NCBI GenBank assembly: GCA_002440765.1
Contig: DJVC01000070.1
Span: 1 to 12,633 of the forward strand
From: a bacterium UBP3_UBA6266
GTDB lineage: Bacteria > Auribacterota > UBA6266
DNA length: 12,633 nt
Direction: 5' to 3'
Numbering within the stretch: the first letter of the stretch is position 1; every line of letters begins with the position of its first letter. A program made the translations under genes and the position numbers. Below the pieces are notes generated by a model. The model did not search any database, was not told where the DNA came from, and saw only the letters and a program-made list of their open reading frames with translations. Below are positions 1-6,923 of this stretch, piece after piece.

Positions 1-644
1 ACGGTGGACATGCCGACCGCGTCGGCGCCTATTATTTTAAAAGCTTTTGCTTCAGCCGGTGTTTCATAAACCGGACCGCTTACGGCAAGGTAAACGCCTT
101 TGTGTAACTTTATTTGGTTTTTTTTCGCCGCGGAAAATAGATTTCCCGATATTCTTTTTGAATACAGGTTTGCCGGATTCACAAATTGTATTGACTTATC
201 GCGGTTTAGATTCGGTTCCGCGAGCAGAGGATTTGTCCCCATCAGGTTTATATGGTCCGAGATGAGCATAATGCTTCCCGGCCGCATGGTTTTTTTAAGC
301 GAACCGGCGGAATTTATAAAAATGAATTTTTTAACGCCTGCCTTTGACAGGATATCCGCCAGATATGCCGCATCGGAAATGTTATTGGATTCATAAAAGT
401 GGATTCGCCCCTTCTGGATAATGAATTTTCTTTTGCCGTAAGAGCATAGTTGCAGCATCCCCTGGTGCCCGGCCACGGACGGAGCCTTTACGAAAGGGAT
501 TTTTCTGAAAGGTATTTCCGCCATGATTCTGAATTCCCCGCAATCAAGCTTGATTCCTGTTCCCGTTACTATCGCTGTTTCGGGAATGTGTTTAAACAGG
601 CGTTTTATATTACCGGCGGCGCGCAGGACCCTTTGTTCTTTCAT
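1..644 (-). CDS. Purine nucleoside phosphorylase (inosine/guanosine type), 3' end cut by window edge
   Basis: The first 214 residues of a cytoplasmic purine nucleoside phosphorylase are visible, read leftwards from ATG at 644. The family cleaves (deoxy)inosine and (deoxy)guanosine with phosphate to give the base and (deoxy)ribose-1-phosphate. Family motifs occur in order: VTGTG (25-30; T29 sits where the phosphate-binding Ser usually is), AGHQG (H60), GRIHFYE (R80, H82), NSAGSL (N111), DHINLMGTNPL (130-140), GPVYETPAE (E194, a usual purine-binding residue) and GADAVGMST just before the edge. This resembles the trimeric PNP-I family rather than hexameric DeoD. The late Asn of the purine site lies outside the window. 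AAGGAG at 651-656 precedes the start, and the deoB stop (646-648) ends one base upstream, so the two genes are probably translationally coupled. Some motifs deviate slightly (INSAGSL for the common TNAAGGL), so substrate preference is not certain. Confidence 0.93.
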   Translation of the reverse strand, partial: MKEQRVLRAAGNIKRLFKHIPETAIVTGTGIKLDCGEFRIMAEIPFRKIPFVKAPSVAGHQGMLQLCSYGKRKFIIQKGRIHFYESNNISDAAYLADILSKAGVKKFIFINSAGSLKKTMRPGSIMLISDHINLMGTNPLLAEPNLNRDKSIQFVNPANLYSKRISGNLFSAAKKNQIKLHKGVYLAVSGPVYETPAEAKAFKIIGADAVGMST

Positions 645-645
645 A

Positions 646-1830
646 TCAACTCCTTATCTGTTTTAAAAAGCTTTTGCCGTTTTTCATTTCCGGCAATCTG
701 AGAAATTCTGAGGCAGTCCGGGCAATGTCACAGAAGCAGCCGCGAATTCCTATGTTCACGCCTCTGCGCAGTGTTTTGCCGTAACACAGCAGGGGAACAT
801 ACTCTCTTGTGTGGTCGGTTCCCGGAGCGGTAGGATCATTCCCGTGGTCTGCGGTAAGCATCAGGAAATCATTGTCTTTTAAAGAGCCGGTTATTCCGGG
901 AAGCAGTAAGTCAAATTCCTCGAGCGCGTTCTTGTATCCTTCCACATCGTTCCTGTGCCCGTATTTCATATCAAAATCAATTAAGTTAGCGAATATTATG
1001 GAAAAATCATGTTTTCCGGCAATCGAATTGATAATATGCCTGCAACAATCATTATTATCGTGTATTTTAATGCTTTCGGTAATGCCTCTTGAACTGAAAA
1101 TATCCGATATTTTACCGATTGAAAGGACTTTAAGGCCGTTCAGGGAAGCATTGTCCAGAAGAGTTTCTTCAGGGCAGGGTATGCTGAAATCTTTTCTTCC
1201 GTCTGTCCGTAAAAAACTGCCTTCTTTTCCTGTAAAAGGCCTTGCTATCACTCTGGCTACGGAATACCTGCCTGAGAGGATTTTCCTTGCTTTTTCACAG
1301 ATTGAATAGAGCTCTTCGGGTGAGACAATGTCTTCGTGAGCCGCTATCTGGAAAACGCTGTCAGCGGAAGTATATACTATGAGAGCGCCTGTTTTTATGT
1401 GTTTTTTCCCGAGTTCCTTGATTATTTCGGTGCCTGAAGCGGGTTTGTTTCCCAATACTTTTTTACCCGTGGCCTGCTCAAACTTTTTTATGATTCCTTT
1501 CGGGAAACCGTTGCGGAAAACCGGAAATCCTTTCTTCGTGATAACACCCGCAATTTCCCAATGGCCGATAATGGTATCTTTTCCTGATGATTTTTCCGCT
1601 ATTTTTCCGAAACATGCCGAAGGATGTGATGAGGGCGGAATGTTCTTTATCGGTTTTATGTTGCCCAGTCCGAGGGCGGAGAGGTTGGGAAGTTTGATTC
1701 CGGGATTTCTTTCCGCAATATGTCCCAGTGTGTCGGCTCCTTCATCCCCGTATGATTTTGCGTCGGGAAGTGCGCCTATGCCCACGCTGTCCAGAACAAC
1801 TATAATTATTCTTCTTTTATATGTATTCAC
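646..1830 (-). CDS. deoB: Phosphopentomutase
   Basis: A 394-residue cytoplasmic enzyme interconverting (deoxy)ribose-1-phosphate and (deoxy)ribose-5-phosphate, the step that follows the nucleoside phosphorylases. It belongs to the alkaline phosphatase superfamily. Visible are VVLDSVGIGALPDA near the N-terminus (D14), GKDTIIGHWE (T86, the position of the phosphorylated Thr), DFDMKYGH (D287, H292), TADHGND (D328, H329) and DHTREY (H340). These match the spacing of the metal ligands known from Bacillus DeoB, and the length is normal. I chose GTG at 1830: AAAGG at 1837-1841 lies 6 nt before it, whereas the in-frame TTG at 1836 would directly abut that site. A weak TTGACC at 1876-1881 might be a -35 box, but no good -10 follows. 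The purine phosphorylase gene follows after one base. The gene may belong to the operon from comEA or start separately after the inverted-repeat gap. Confidence 0.97.
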   Translation of the reverse strand: MNTYKRRIIIVVLDSVGIGALPDAKSYGDEGADTLGHIAERNPGIKLPNLSALGLGNIKPIKNIPPSSHPSACFGKIAEKSSGKDTIIGHWEIAGVITKKGFPVFRNGFPKGIIKKFEQATGKKVLGNKPASGTEIIKELGKKHIKTGALIVYTSADSVFQIAAHEDIVSPEELYSICEKARKILSGRYSVARVIARPFTGKEGSFLRTDGRKDFSIPCPEETLLDNASLNGLKVLSIGKISDIFSSRGITESIKIHDNNDCCRHIINSIAGKHDFSIIFANLIDFDMKYGHRNDVEGYKNALEEFDLLLPGITGSLKDNDFLMLTADHGNDPTAPGTDHTREYVPLLCYGKTLRRGVNIGIRGCFCDIARTASEFLRLPEMKNGKSFLKQIRS

Positions 1831-1909
1831 GCTCAACCTTTACTTCATCCTTATCCTTGAACTTTTTTACATATTGGTCAAGGAGTAAATTTTTTGGGTG
1901 CGGCTAAAG

Positions 1910-2023
1910 GAGGATAAGTAAGTGTGTCAAACGGATTCGGGAGTTGAATCTTTATATCAACGACTGCCTCGGAGTCCCGCCTTTGGCGGGACGAGAATGA
2001 GTGAGACATACTTACTTATCCTC
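1910..2023. repeat. Inverted-repeat (MITE-like) element between cdd and deoB
   Basis: The 226-bp gap 1831-2056 holds no convincing gene. Within it, arms 1910-1928 and 2005-2023 are complementary over 19 bp with one mismatch (GT-G-TGTC against GT-A-TGTC, a G·U pair in one transcript). GGCT at 1902-1905 and AGCC at 2024-2027 extend the pairing across a 4-nt bulge. The interior carries a second, perfect 8-bp hairpin, GTCCCGCC-TTT-GGCGGGAC (1974-1992). No T-tract follows either hairpin, so this is not a canonical terminator. Termini plus a small interior and no ORF suggest a non-autonomous mobile repeat or a structured mRNA spacer. I see no clear target-site duplication. Confidence 0.6.
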
Positions 2024-2056
2024 AGCCCTCACCTTATATTTAACCTCAATCTCAAT

Positions 2057-2440
2057 CTACTTATTTTCTATTTTAAACCTCTCCGGCAGGAGCTCGCTTA
2101 GTCTCTTTGATGTAATCCTGCCTTTTGCTTCCCATATCACTTCCATTTCGGGCGAAAATTCGGCAAGCGTTTGTCTGCAGGCACCGCAGGGGGATGCATC
2201 CTGCCCTTCGGAAGCGATTACTATTTTTGAAAACTTCCTTTTACCTTCCGACAAGGCTTTGAAAAGAGCGACCCTCTCGGCGCAAACGGTAAGGCCGAAA
2301 GACGCGTTTTCTATATTGCATCCTTTAAATATCTTCCCGTCTTCGGATATTAAAATTGCTCCGACTTTTACCCCGGAATACGGGGCATAGGCATTTTTCG
2401 AGATTTTCTTTGCCGTTTTTATGTATTCAGCGTTTTCCAT
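2057..2440 (-). CDS. cdd: Cytidine deaminase
   Basis: A 127-residue cytoplasmic zinc enzyme that deaminates cytidine and deoxycytidine to uridine and deoxyuridine, feeding the pyrimidine phosphorylase found elsewhere in the window. The zinc and catalytic signature is complete: TVCAE (C53 ligand, E55 proton shuttle) and PCGAC (C85, C88). The N-terminal YAPYSGVKVGA and GCNIENASFGLTVCAER are typical of the small homotetrameric class, whose usual length is about 130 residues. The ATG at 2440 has GGAGG at 2447-2451, 6 nt upstream. The gene lies 45 bp downstream of the MBL-fold gene on the same strand, so it is probably the third gene of a comEA-mbl-cdd transcript. The stop is TAG at 2057-2059. Confidence 0.97.
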   Translation of the reverse strand: MENAEYIKTAKKISKNAYAPYSGVKVGAILISEDGKIFKGCNIENASFGLTVCAERVALFKALSEGKRKFSKIVIASEGQDASPCGACRQTLAEFSPEMEVIWEAKGRITSKRLSELLPERFKIENK

Positions 2441-2455
2441 ATACAGCCTCCGAAA

Positions 2456-2477
2456 TAGTGAACGGTATTATTCACTA
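2456..2477. repeat. Small inverted repeat in the mbl-cdd gap
   Basis: TAGTGAA (2456-2462) and TTCACTA (2471-2477) form a perfect 7-bp inverted repeat around 8 nt, just upstream of the cdd ribosome binding site. It is AT-rich and lacks a T-tract on the coding strand, so an operator or a weak mRNA hairpin is more likely than a terminator. It could also be chance. Confidence 0.25.
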
Positions 2478-2485
2478 AGATTGTC

Positions 2486-3406
2486 CTATTTTTCGGTAAA
2501 AATTTCAACCTCAGTTCCATTTGAGAAAACTGATATATCACCGTTGTTGTCTGTCCTGAACAGTTTTTTCGAGTTTGATTCCAGCCTTTTTAATACTCCG
2601 GCATCGGGATGCCCGAACGGGTTGTTCCTGCCGCATGATATAACTACTATATCGGGGGAACAGAATTTCAGGAAGGCTTCGGAATTTGATGTTTTTGAGC
2701 CGTGATGGGCCGCCAGGAAAACATTGCATTTCAGACTGCCGGCATATTTTAAAAGCCTTCTTTCCGCGGGTTTTTCGATGTCCCCCGGGAGAAGAATAGA
2801 AATGTCGCCATACGTAATTTTCAGGACAGCCGAATTATTGTTTGACGCGTTGCCGCCCTTAATGAGAGGATCCGGCGGCCATAAACATTGGATCAGGACA
2901 CTTTCATCGGCTTCAATCAGCATTCCTTCTCTTATAAGGTTGTATTTACTGTGGTTTCTTTCAACGGCCTTAAGAAAAGAAGCATAGCTTTCGGTTGTGT
3001 GCGGCAGTCCGATATCATAAGTGTTTAAAACTGTAAAATTCTTATATATGTCCGCAAGCCCCCCGCAATGGTCGTCGTCGGGGCTTGAGCATATGACTGC
3101 AAAAATCTCTTTTATCCCTGTTTGTTTCAGGAAAGGGACGACTTTTTTTTCTCCGGCGGCGAAAGGGGAGAAAGAGTTGCCGCTTTTTCCCCCGTCATAA
3201 ACTATCGCGTTCCCGTTAGGCAGGATTATTAAAGTCGCGTTTCCCTGTTTTACGTCCAGAAAATGTATTTCCAGCATGCCCGAAGGCCTGAAAACTGTTC
3301 GTGGACGGATAATATTTCCTAAAGTACGGGAAATCAATAAAGAGAAGAGAAATATCAGAAGACAGGAAAAGCAAAAAAGCAGGAATATTTTAATATCTTT
3401 TTTCAT
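2486..3406 (-). CDS. Membrane-anchored ComEC-type metallo-beta-lactamase-fold protein
   Basis: A 306-residue protein with one N-terminal membrane segment (about residues 7-26), followed by an MBL domain of the ComEC/Rec2 C-terminal type, which probably faces outside. Family motifs are FLDVKQGNATLI (49-60, for the usual FLDVGQGDSxLI), SSPDDDHCGGL (107-117), LLPGDIE (206-211; D209), AAHHGSKTS (232-240) and GRNNPFGHPD (259-268). In ComEC this domain is thought to degrade one strand of incoming DNA. Here it stands alone, without the ComEC channel. The first metal-binding His of S-H-P-D-x-D-H is Ser (S108), while D110, D112 and H113 remain, so the metal site may be altered. The ATG at 3406 overlaps the comEA-like stop (ATGA) and has no obvious Shine-Dalgarno, which points to translational coupling. 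Exact substrate unknown; DNA is inferred from the partner gene. Confidence 0.85.
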   Translation of the reverse strand: MKKDIKIFLLFCFSCLLIFLFSLLISRTLGNIIRPRTVFRPSGMLEIHFLDVKQGNATLIILPNGNAIVYDGGKSGNSFSPFAAGEKKVVPFLKQTGIKEIFAVICSSPDDDHCGGLADIYKNFTVLNTYDIGLPHTTESYASFLKAVERNHSKYNLIREGMLIEADESVLIQCLWPPDPLIKGGNASNNNSAVLKITYGDISILLPGDIEKPAERRLLKYAGSLKCNVFLAAHHGSKTSNSEAFLKFCSPDIVVISCGRNNPFGHPDAGVLKRLESNSKKLFRTDNNGDISVFSNGTEVEIFTEK

Positions 3407-4299
3407 TCAATAGTGATGAAATCCTGTATTTTGAAAAATGTCATATAGCTTATGCCCGGAACATCGGCTATTTTTTCCGCGGAGGGAAATGGCCCGTTAA
3501 GCCTTCTGTATCTTATGATTCTTTCAGCAAGGTTATTGCTGAAACCGGGAAGCATGGCTATTTCTTCCGCTGTTGCCCTGTTGATGTTTATTTTTGATGA
3601 TTCCGGTCCTGTTAAAACAGGGGGGGAGGGGTTATTCCTGTTGAATGTTATCATGTGCGCGAATTTGCCGAGTTTTTTTGCGCCGATTCCCGTGACATTC
3701 AGAATATCTTTATCGGATTGAAAAGGCCCGTTTTTATCCCGGTAGGATATGATATTCAGAGCTGTTTTTTCTCCGATCCCGGGCAGCGCTGAAAGTTCTT
3801 TTACGCCTGCTGTATTGATATTAATTTTGGAAACGCCGGTATCTATGCTGATTCCCCCGCTTTGTTCGACATATATAAGGTTTTGAATATCATTGAATGT
3901 GCAGGGCCCTATGCCAGAAACTTTTTGGATATCTTCAATAGAGGAAAAAGGCCCGTTCTGCTCGCGGTACCTGATTATTTTTAGTGCGGTTACAGGCCCT
4001 ATCCCGGGTAGCTGTTCGAGCTCGTTTTCGTCCGCATTATTGATATCGAAACCTGAAAAAGGCGATTCCGGATACGCCCCTTTTTTTGCCCCGGCGGAAT
4101 TTGTCATGTGATTCAGGGGGACATTTTCGGCGGGCTTTATGGTTAAGGGGAAACGCGGCGTGTTTTCGTCTTTGCGGCGCATCTGTTCTGTTTTTAATGA
4201 AGCAAGTCCGTAGAATGAAATCCCTACGCCGATAATTATCGATGAAAGGATTATCAAAAATGATATTTTTTTATATTCTTCCGGGTTATTATGTGGCAC
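3403..4299 (-). CDS. ComEA-like protein with three helix-hairpin-helix units
   Basis: A 298-residue protein with an N-terminal membrane segment (about 12-34), a polar linker, and three tandem ComEA-type double helix-hairpin-helix (HhH) units at about 83-145, 158-219 and 235-297. Each begins with an INxA-type motif, carries RYR/SYRDxNGPF in the middle and ends on a second hairpin. Units 1 and 2 have intact LPGIG and GIG hairpins. In unit 3 these read PGFS and PGIS, so one of its hairpins is probably weakened. ComEA binds extracellular double-stranded DNA non-specifically and passes it to the ComEC channel; typical ComEA has a single such unit. The start is GTG at 4299, supported by AGGAG at 4306-4310, 6 nt upstream. 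A good promoter lies at 4326-4354. The stop overlaps the MBL gene by 4 bp. A structural pseudopilus-type or non-competence role cannot be excluded. Confidence 0.85.
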   Translation of the reverse strand: MPHNNPEEYKKISFLIILSSIIIGVGISFYGLASLKTEQMRRKDENTPRFPLTIKPAENVPLNHMTNSAGAKKGAYPESPFSGFDINNADENELEQLPGIGPVTALKIIRYREQNGPFSSIEDIQKVSGIGPCTFNDIQNLIYVEQSGGISIDTGVSKININTAGVKELSALPGIGEKTALNIISYRDKNGPFQSDKDILNVTGIGAKKLGKFAHMITFNRNNPSPPVLTGPESSKININRATAEEIAMLPGFSNNLAERIIRYRRLNGPFPSAEKIADVPGISYMTFFKIQDFITIE

Positions 4300-4325
4300 A
4301 CGGCACTCCTTTTTTTATAAAATGA

Positions 4326-4354
4326 ATATTAGAGCAGACTTAAACCCGTATCAA
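4326..4354 (-). promoter_or_regulatory. Sigma70-type promoter for the comEA-mbl(-cdd) transcript
   Basis: On the minus strand TTGATA (4354-4349), 17 nt, then TAATAT (4331-4326). Transcription would start near 4319, giving a short leader that contains the AGGAG of the GTG start at 4299. Confidence 0.65.
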
Positions 4355-4385
4355 GAAAAAAATTAAAGGGTTCAAATAGGGTACG

Positions 4386-4391
4386 TATAAT
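4386..4391 (+). promoter_or_regulatory. Candidate -10 box for the 824-residue lipoprotein gene
   Basis: A perfect TATAAT at 4386-4391 lies 57 nt before the ATG at 4449. The hexamer 17 nt upstream (TTAAAG, 4363-4368) is a poor -35, so the promoter may be weak or need an activator. It sits back to back with the minus-strand promoter at 4326-4354. Confidence 0.4.
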
Positions 4392-4448
4392 GGTAAAATT
4401 CCGTTTATTGATGCAATTCCCATTCCAACGACAGAAAGGATCATCATA

Positions 4449-6923
4449 ATGAAGGTCAAATTGATATTTGTGTTTATATTAGCTTTTTTGTGCTCCTCAT
4501 GTGATTTTGGCGATTATACGCTGAGTAAATTTTACAAGGCCGACAAATTGATCGAGGATATCAGCAGTTCCGATGGAAATGTGTCCGGTAAAGTCAGGGC
4601 GATACATTTGCTTAAATATAAACAGGATGAGAAAGCGGTTAAGCCGCTGATGAATATTCTTACGGATAAAGATGCGGACGCCGATCTCAGGGGGGAAGCT
4701 GCTATCGCCGTAGGGGTTCTGGCTGGGTCTGATGAAGAAGTGATAAATGAATTGATTTCGCTCTACAGGCAAAGTGAGGATCCGGCGCTTAAAAAAGCGA
4801 TATTAAACGCTCTCTCCGAAACGGAAGGCAATGCCGTAAAAATGATATTGGCTGACCTGCGGAATCGGGAAACTTATGATGTAAGGCTGCAGGACGCCCC
4901 TTATACGGTACTTCACGACCGCTTTACGCAGGTGTCGGATCTGTGGCGGGAATTTTATATGGATTGCAATCCCGCCGGCGGTAAATATTACCTTAAGAAT
5001 CCGGGTGTTGAAATTGAAATGTGTAATAACGGCGCGTTCGGGTTGTATAACGGAAGGGAATTCAACGGGAATTTTGATGTCAGGGTCCGGCTTGATTACG
5101 GGTATGGACAGTCCTGCGGTATTATACTTTTCAAGAATAAAGACGGCGCCCCTGACACAGCAAACTTTTTCGGCGTTGAAATATTCCAGGATGACGGCGG
5201 AAAAACAAAAGCGAGGGTTGTTTCCAGGAAAGACGGCAATGACTTTTTGAGGCTTAATAAGAGATGGCGCGCCAAATTCGAATACGAACTGGGGAATGAT
5301 ATTTTCGGCAAAAAAGCCGCGGCTCTGCGCATCGCGAGAGATGAAAAATCCGGATGTATGCATTTTTATTATCAATATGACAGAGTTATTGATGGTAAAA
5401 GGCGCGAGGGATGGATGGAATTTTCGACGCTGCCCGACATATCGGAAGGAAATTTTAACCTGTATCTCTACGTCGCCTCGACCGGAGTTAAACATTCGAA
5501 AAGCTTCTTTAAAGATGTGGCTGTAGAACAGACTGTGCCGGACGATTTATCCGATAAGGACACGGGTTTCGGGGCTAAATGGAGGGACTATACTTTCTCG
5601 GGTTTTACCGGCAGGGGGATTGTTGTTTCCTTTGACGGGGATTTCCCTTTCTATAAGGATTCGAAGTTTGTCTTCTGGTCGGAAGCGAATTATCAGCCAT
5701 GGTGGCATATAGACGACAAGTGCGGAGTTTCATATGAGTTTTGCGAAATCTGGAACGGGGGAGTGGATGGCTGCTGCGAACCCATGAGCGACAGAATGAG
5801 AAGATGGTCAAAAGCGGACATTGTTGAATCAAATGATGTGCGTGTCGTTGTCCACTGGCATTATGTGCTTGCGAATACAGAATATAAATGGTGGGGAATG
5901 AGCCCGGATGAAAAACCATATGCCGACGAATGGTATTATTTCTATCCTGACGGGACAGGGGTGCGCAAACTGATTTACACACCTTCTTTAAATACCAAAT
6001 ATGAAATGAGCTGGAATGAGATTTCGGAATTGATGACAATAAACCGTTCGGGCGTCAGGCCGTCGGAGTTTCTCAGCCAGACCGCGATAACAATGTTAAA
6101 TCTTGAAGGCGGTAAAATCGATTTTCTATGGGATTTATCTGAGGAAAAACCCCCTGCTAAAATGGATCCGGATACGCGTACATGGAATGAGGCAATCTGC
6201 AGGGTCAATCTTGTCGACAGACCGGCTGCGTTTGAAGTTTTTGCCCAGAGCGACGAAACCCATGCTAAAACTTTTCCCAGACAGTATAAAGACTGGTGGG
6301 GGCACTACGGGCAGGATTGGTCATTTGAGATGAGGGGCGGATATGAATTTAAAGATGATTTCTGGACGTTCTCACATTGGCCTATAAGCAAGATACCTTA
6401 TGATGAAGCTGTAAAAACCAACGGTAAATTTTTGAGGGAACCCTCACACACATCCCTGCTTCCTGTCGCGGGACATCCCGGAGCCACCGGAGTCACGACA
6501 TGGGCTATGCTTATAGGTTTGAGCGGAGAGGGTGATGATAAGGATTTGCTGGATAAGACCAGTTCGTGGCTTTACCCCGGGAAAATAGAAATGAAAAGCG
6601 ACAGCAGCGTTTTTGTGGAAAACGATTATTATCAAAGGGCGCTGATATTCAACAATGTAAAGAAAGACCGGAAATGCGATTTTACGCTTGATCCGGAAAG
6701 CAGGAATTCGGTTGTCGTTAACCCTGTTTTCATCATTAATGGCTGGAGCGGTAATAGCATATCTGTAAAAGCCGGTGATAAACTCCTGGAAGAAGGGATT
6801 GATTTCAGATCCGCGGTCATCGGGAATAAGGCGCTTGTGTGGGTTCGGATGAAATTTGATAAGCCGATTATATTCAACATATCCGCCGTAGAGCGCAACA
6901 CCGAAGATAAAAAAACAGATTAA
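4449..6923 (+). CDS. Large probable lipoprotein: HEAT-like repeats, concanavalin-like region and an unassigned domain
   Basis: An 824-residue exported protein of unknown activity. The N-terminus is a signal peptide ending in LCSSC; C18 is the likely lipidated residue, although Cys at -3 is unusual for a lipobox. Residues about 35-140 contain helical HEAT-like repeats (for example DEKAVKPLMNIL, ADLRGEAAIAVGVLA). Residues about 155-360 look like a concanavalin/LamG-type beta-sandwich (FNGNFDVRVRLDYGYGQSCG, then FYYQYDRVIDGKRREGW). Residues about 370-700 form a large aromatic-rich domain with EPMSD (444-448), VVVHWHY, WYYFYPDGTGVRK and a cluster of Cys (425, 432, 442, 443). From memory this resembles uncharacterised secreted proteins of polysaccharide-degrading bacteria. 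A beta-rich C-terminal part ends at about 815. AAAGGA at 4435-4440 lies 8 nt before the ATG. Its stop overlaps the convergent pdp stop by 3 nt. Nearby GH26 genes suggest glycan binding or cleavage, which is inference. Confidence 0.85.
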   Translation: MKVKLIFVFILAFLCSSCDFGDYTLSKFYKADKLIEDISSSDGNVSGKVRAIHLLKYKQDEKAVKPLMNILTDKDADADLRGEAAIAVGVLAGSDEEVINELISLYRQSEDPALKKAILNALSETEGNAVKMILADLRNRETYDVRLQDAPYTVLHDRFTQVSDLWREFYMDCNPAGGKYYLKNPGVEIEMCNNGAFGLYNGREFNGNFDVRVRLDYGYGQSCGIILFKNKDGAPDTANFFGVEIFQDDGGKTKARVVSRKDGNDFLRLNKRWRAKFEYELGNDIFGKKAAALRIARDEKSGCMHFYYQYDRVIDGKRREGWMEFSTLPDISEGNFNLYLYVASTGVKHSKSFFKDVAVEQTVPDDLSDKDTGFGAKWRDYTFSGFTGRGIVVSFDGDFPFYKDSKFVFWSEANYQPWWHIDDKCGVSYEFCEIWNGGVDGCCEPMSDRMRRWSKADIVESNDVRVVVHWHYVLANTEYKWWGMSPDEKPYADEWYYFYPDGTGVRKLIYTPSLNTKYEMSWNEISELMTINRSGVRPSEFLSQTAITMLNLEGGKIDFLWDLSEEKPPAKMDPDTRTWNEAICRVNLVDRPAAFEVFAQSDETHAKTFPRQYKDWWGHYGQDWSFEMRGGYEFKDDFWTFSHWPISKIPYDEAVKTNGKFLREPSHTSLLPVAGHPGATGVTTWAMLIGLSGEGDDKDLLDKTSSWLYPGKIEMKSDSSVFVENDYYQRALIFNNVKKDRKCDFTLDPESRNSVVVNPVFIINGWSGNSISVKAGDKLLEEGIDFRSAVIGNKALVWVRMKFDKPIIFNISAVERNTEDKKTD

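Noticed and set aside
1853..1881. Promoter for deoB (TTGACC with AAGGAT 17 nt later)
   Set aside because: The -10 matches only half of the consensus; mentioned in the deoB entry but not called.
809..1888. Two long plus-strand frames opposite deoB
   Set aside because: deoB carries all its metal ligands in the other frame; these are shadows.
1974..1992. GTCCCGCC-TTT-GGCGGGAC hairpin as a cdd terminator
   Set aside because: No T-tract follows on either strand, so it does not meet the rho-independent pattern; kept as part of the repeat element.
4803..5495. Open frame of 230 residues on the minus strand
   Set aside because: It is antisense to the lipoprotein gene, which has a signal peptide, RBS and sensible domains; no recognisable motif on the opposite strand.
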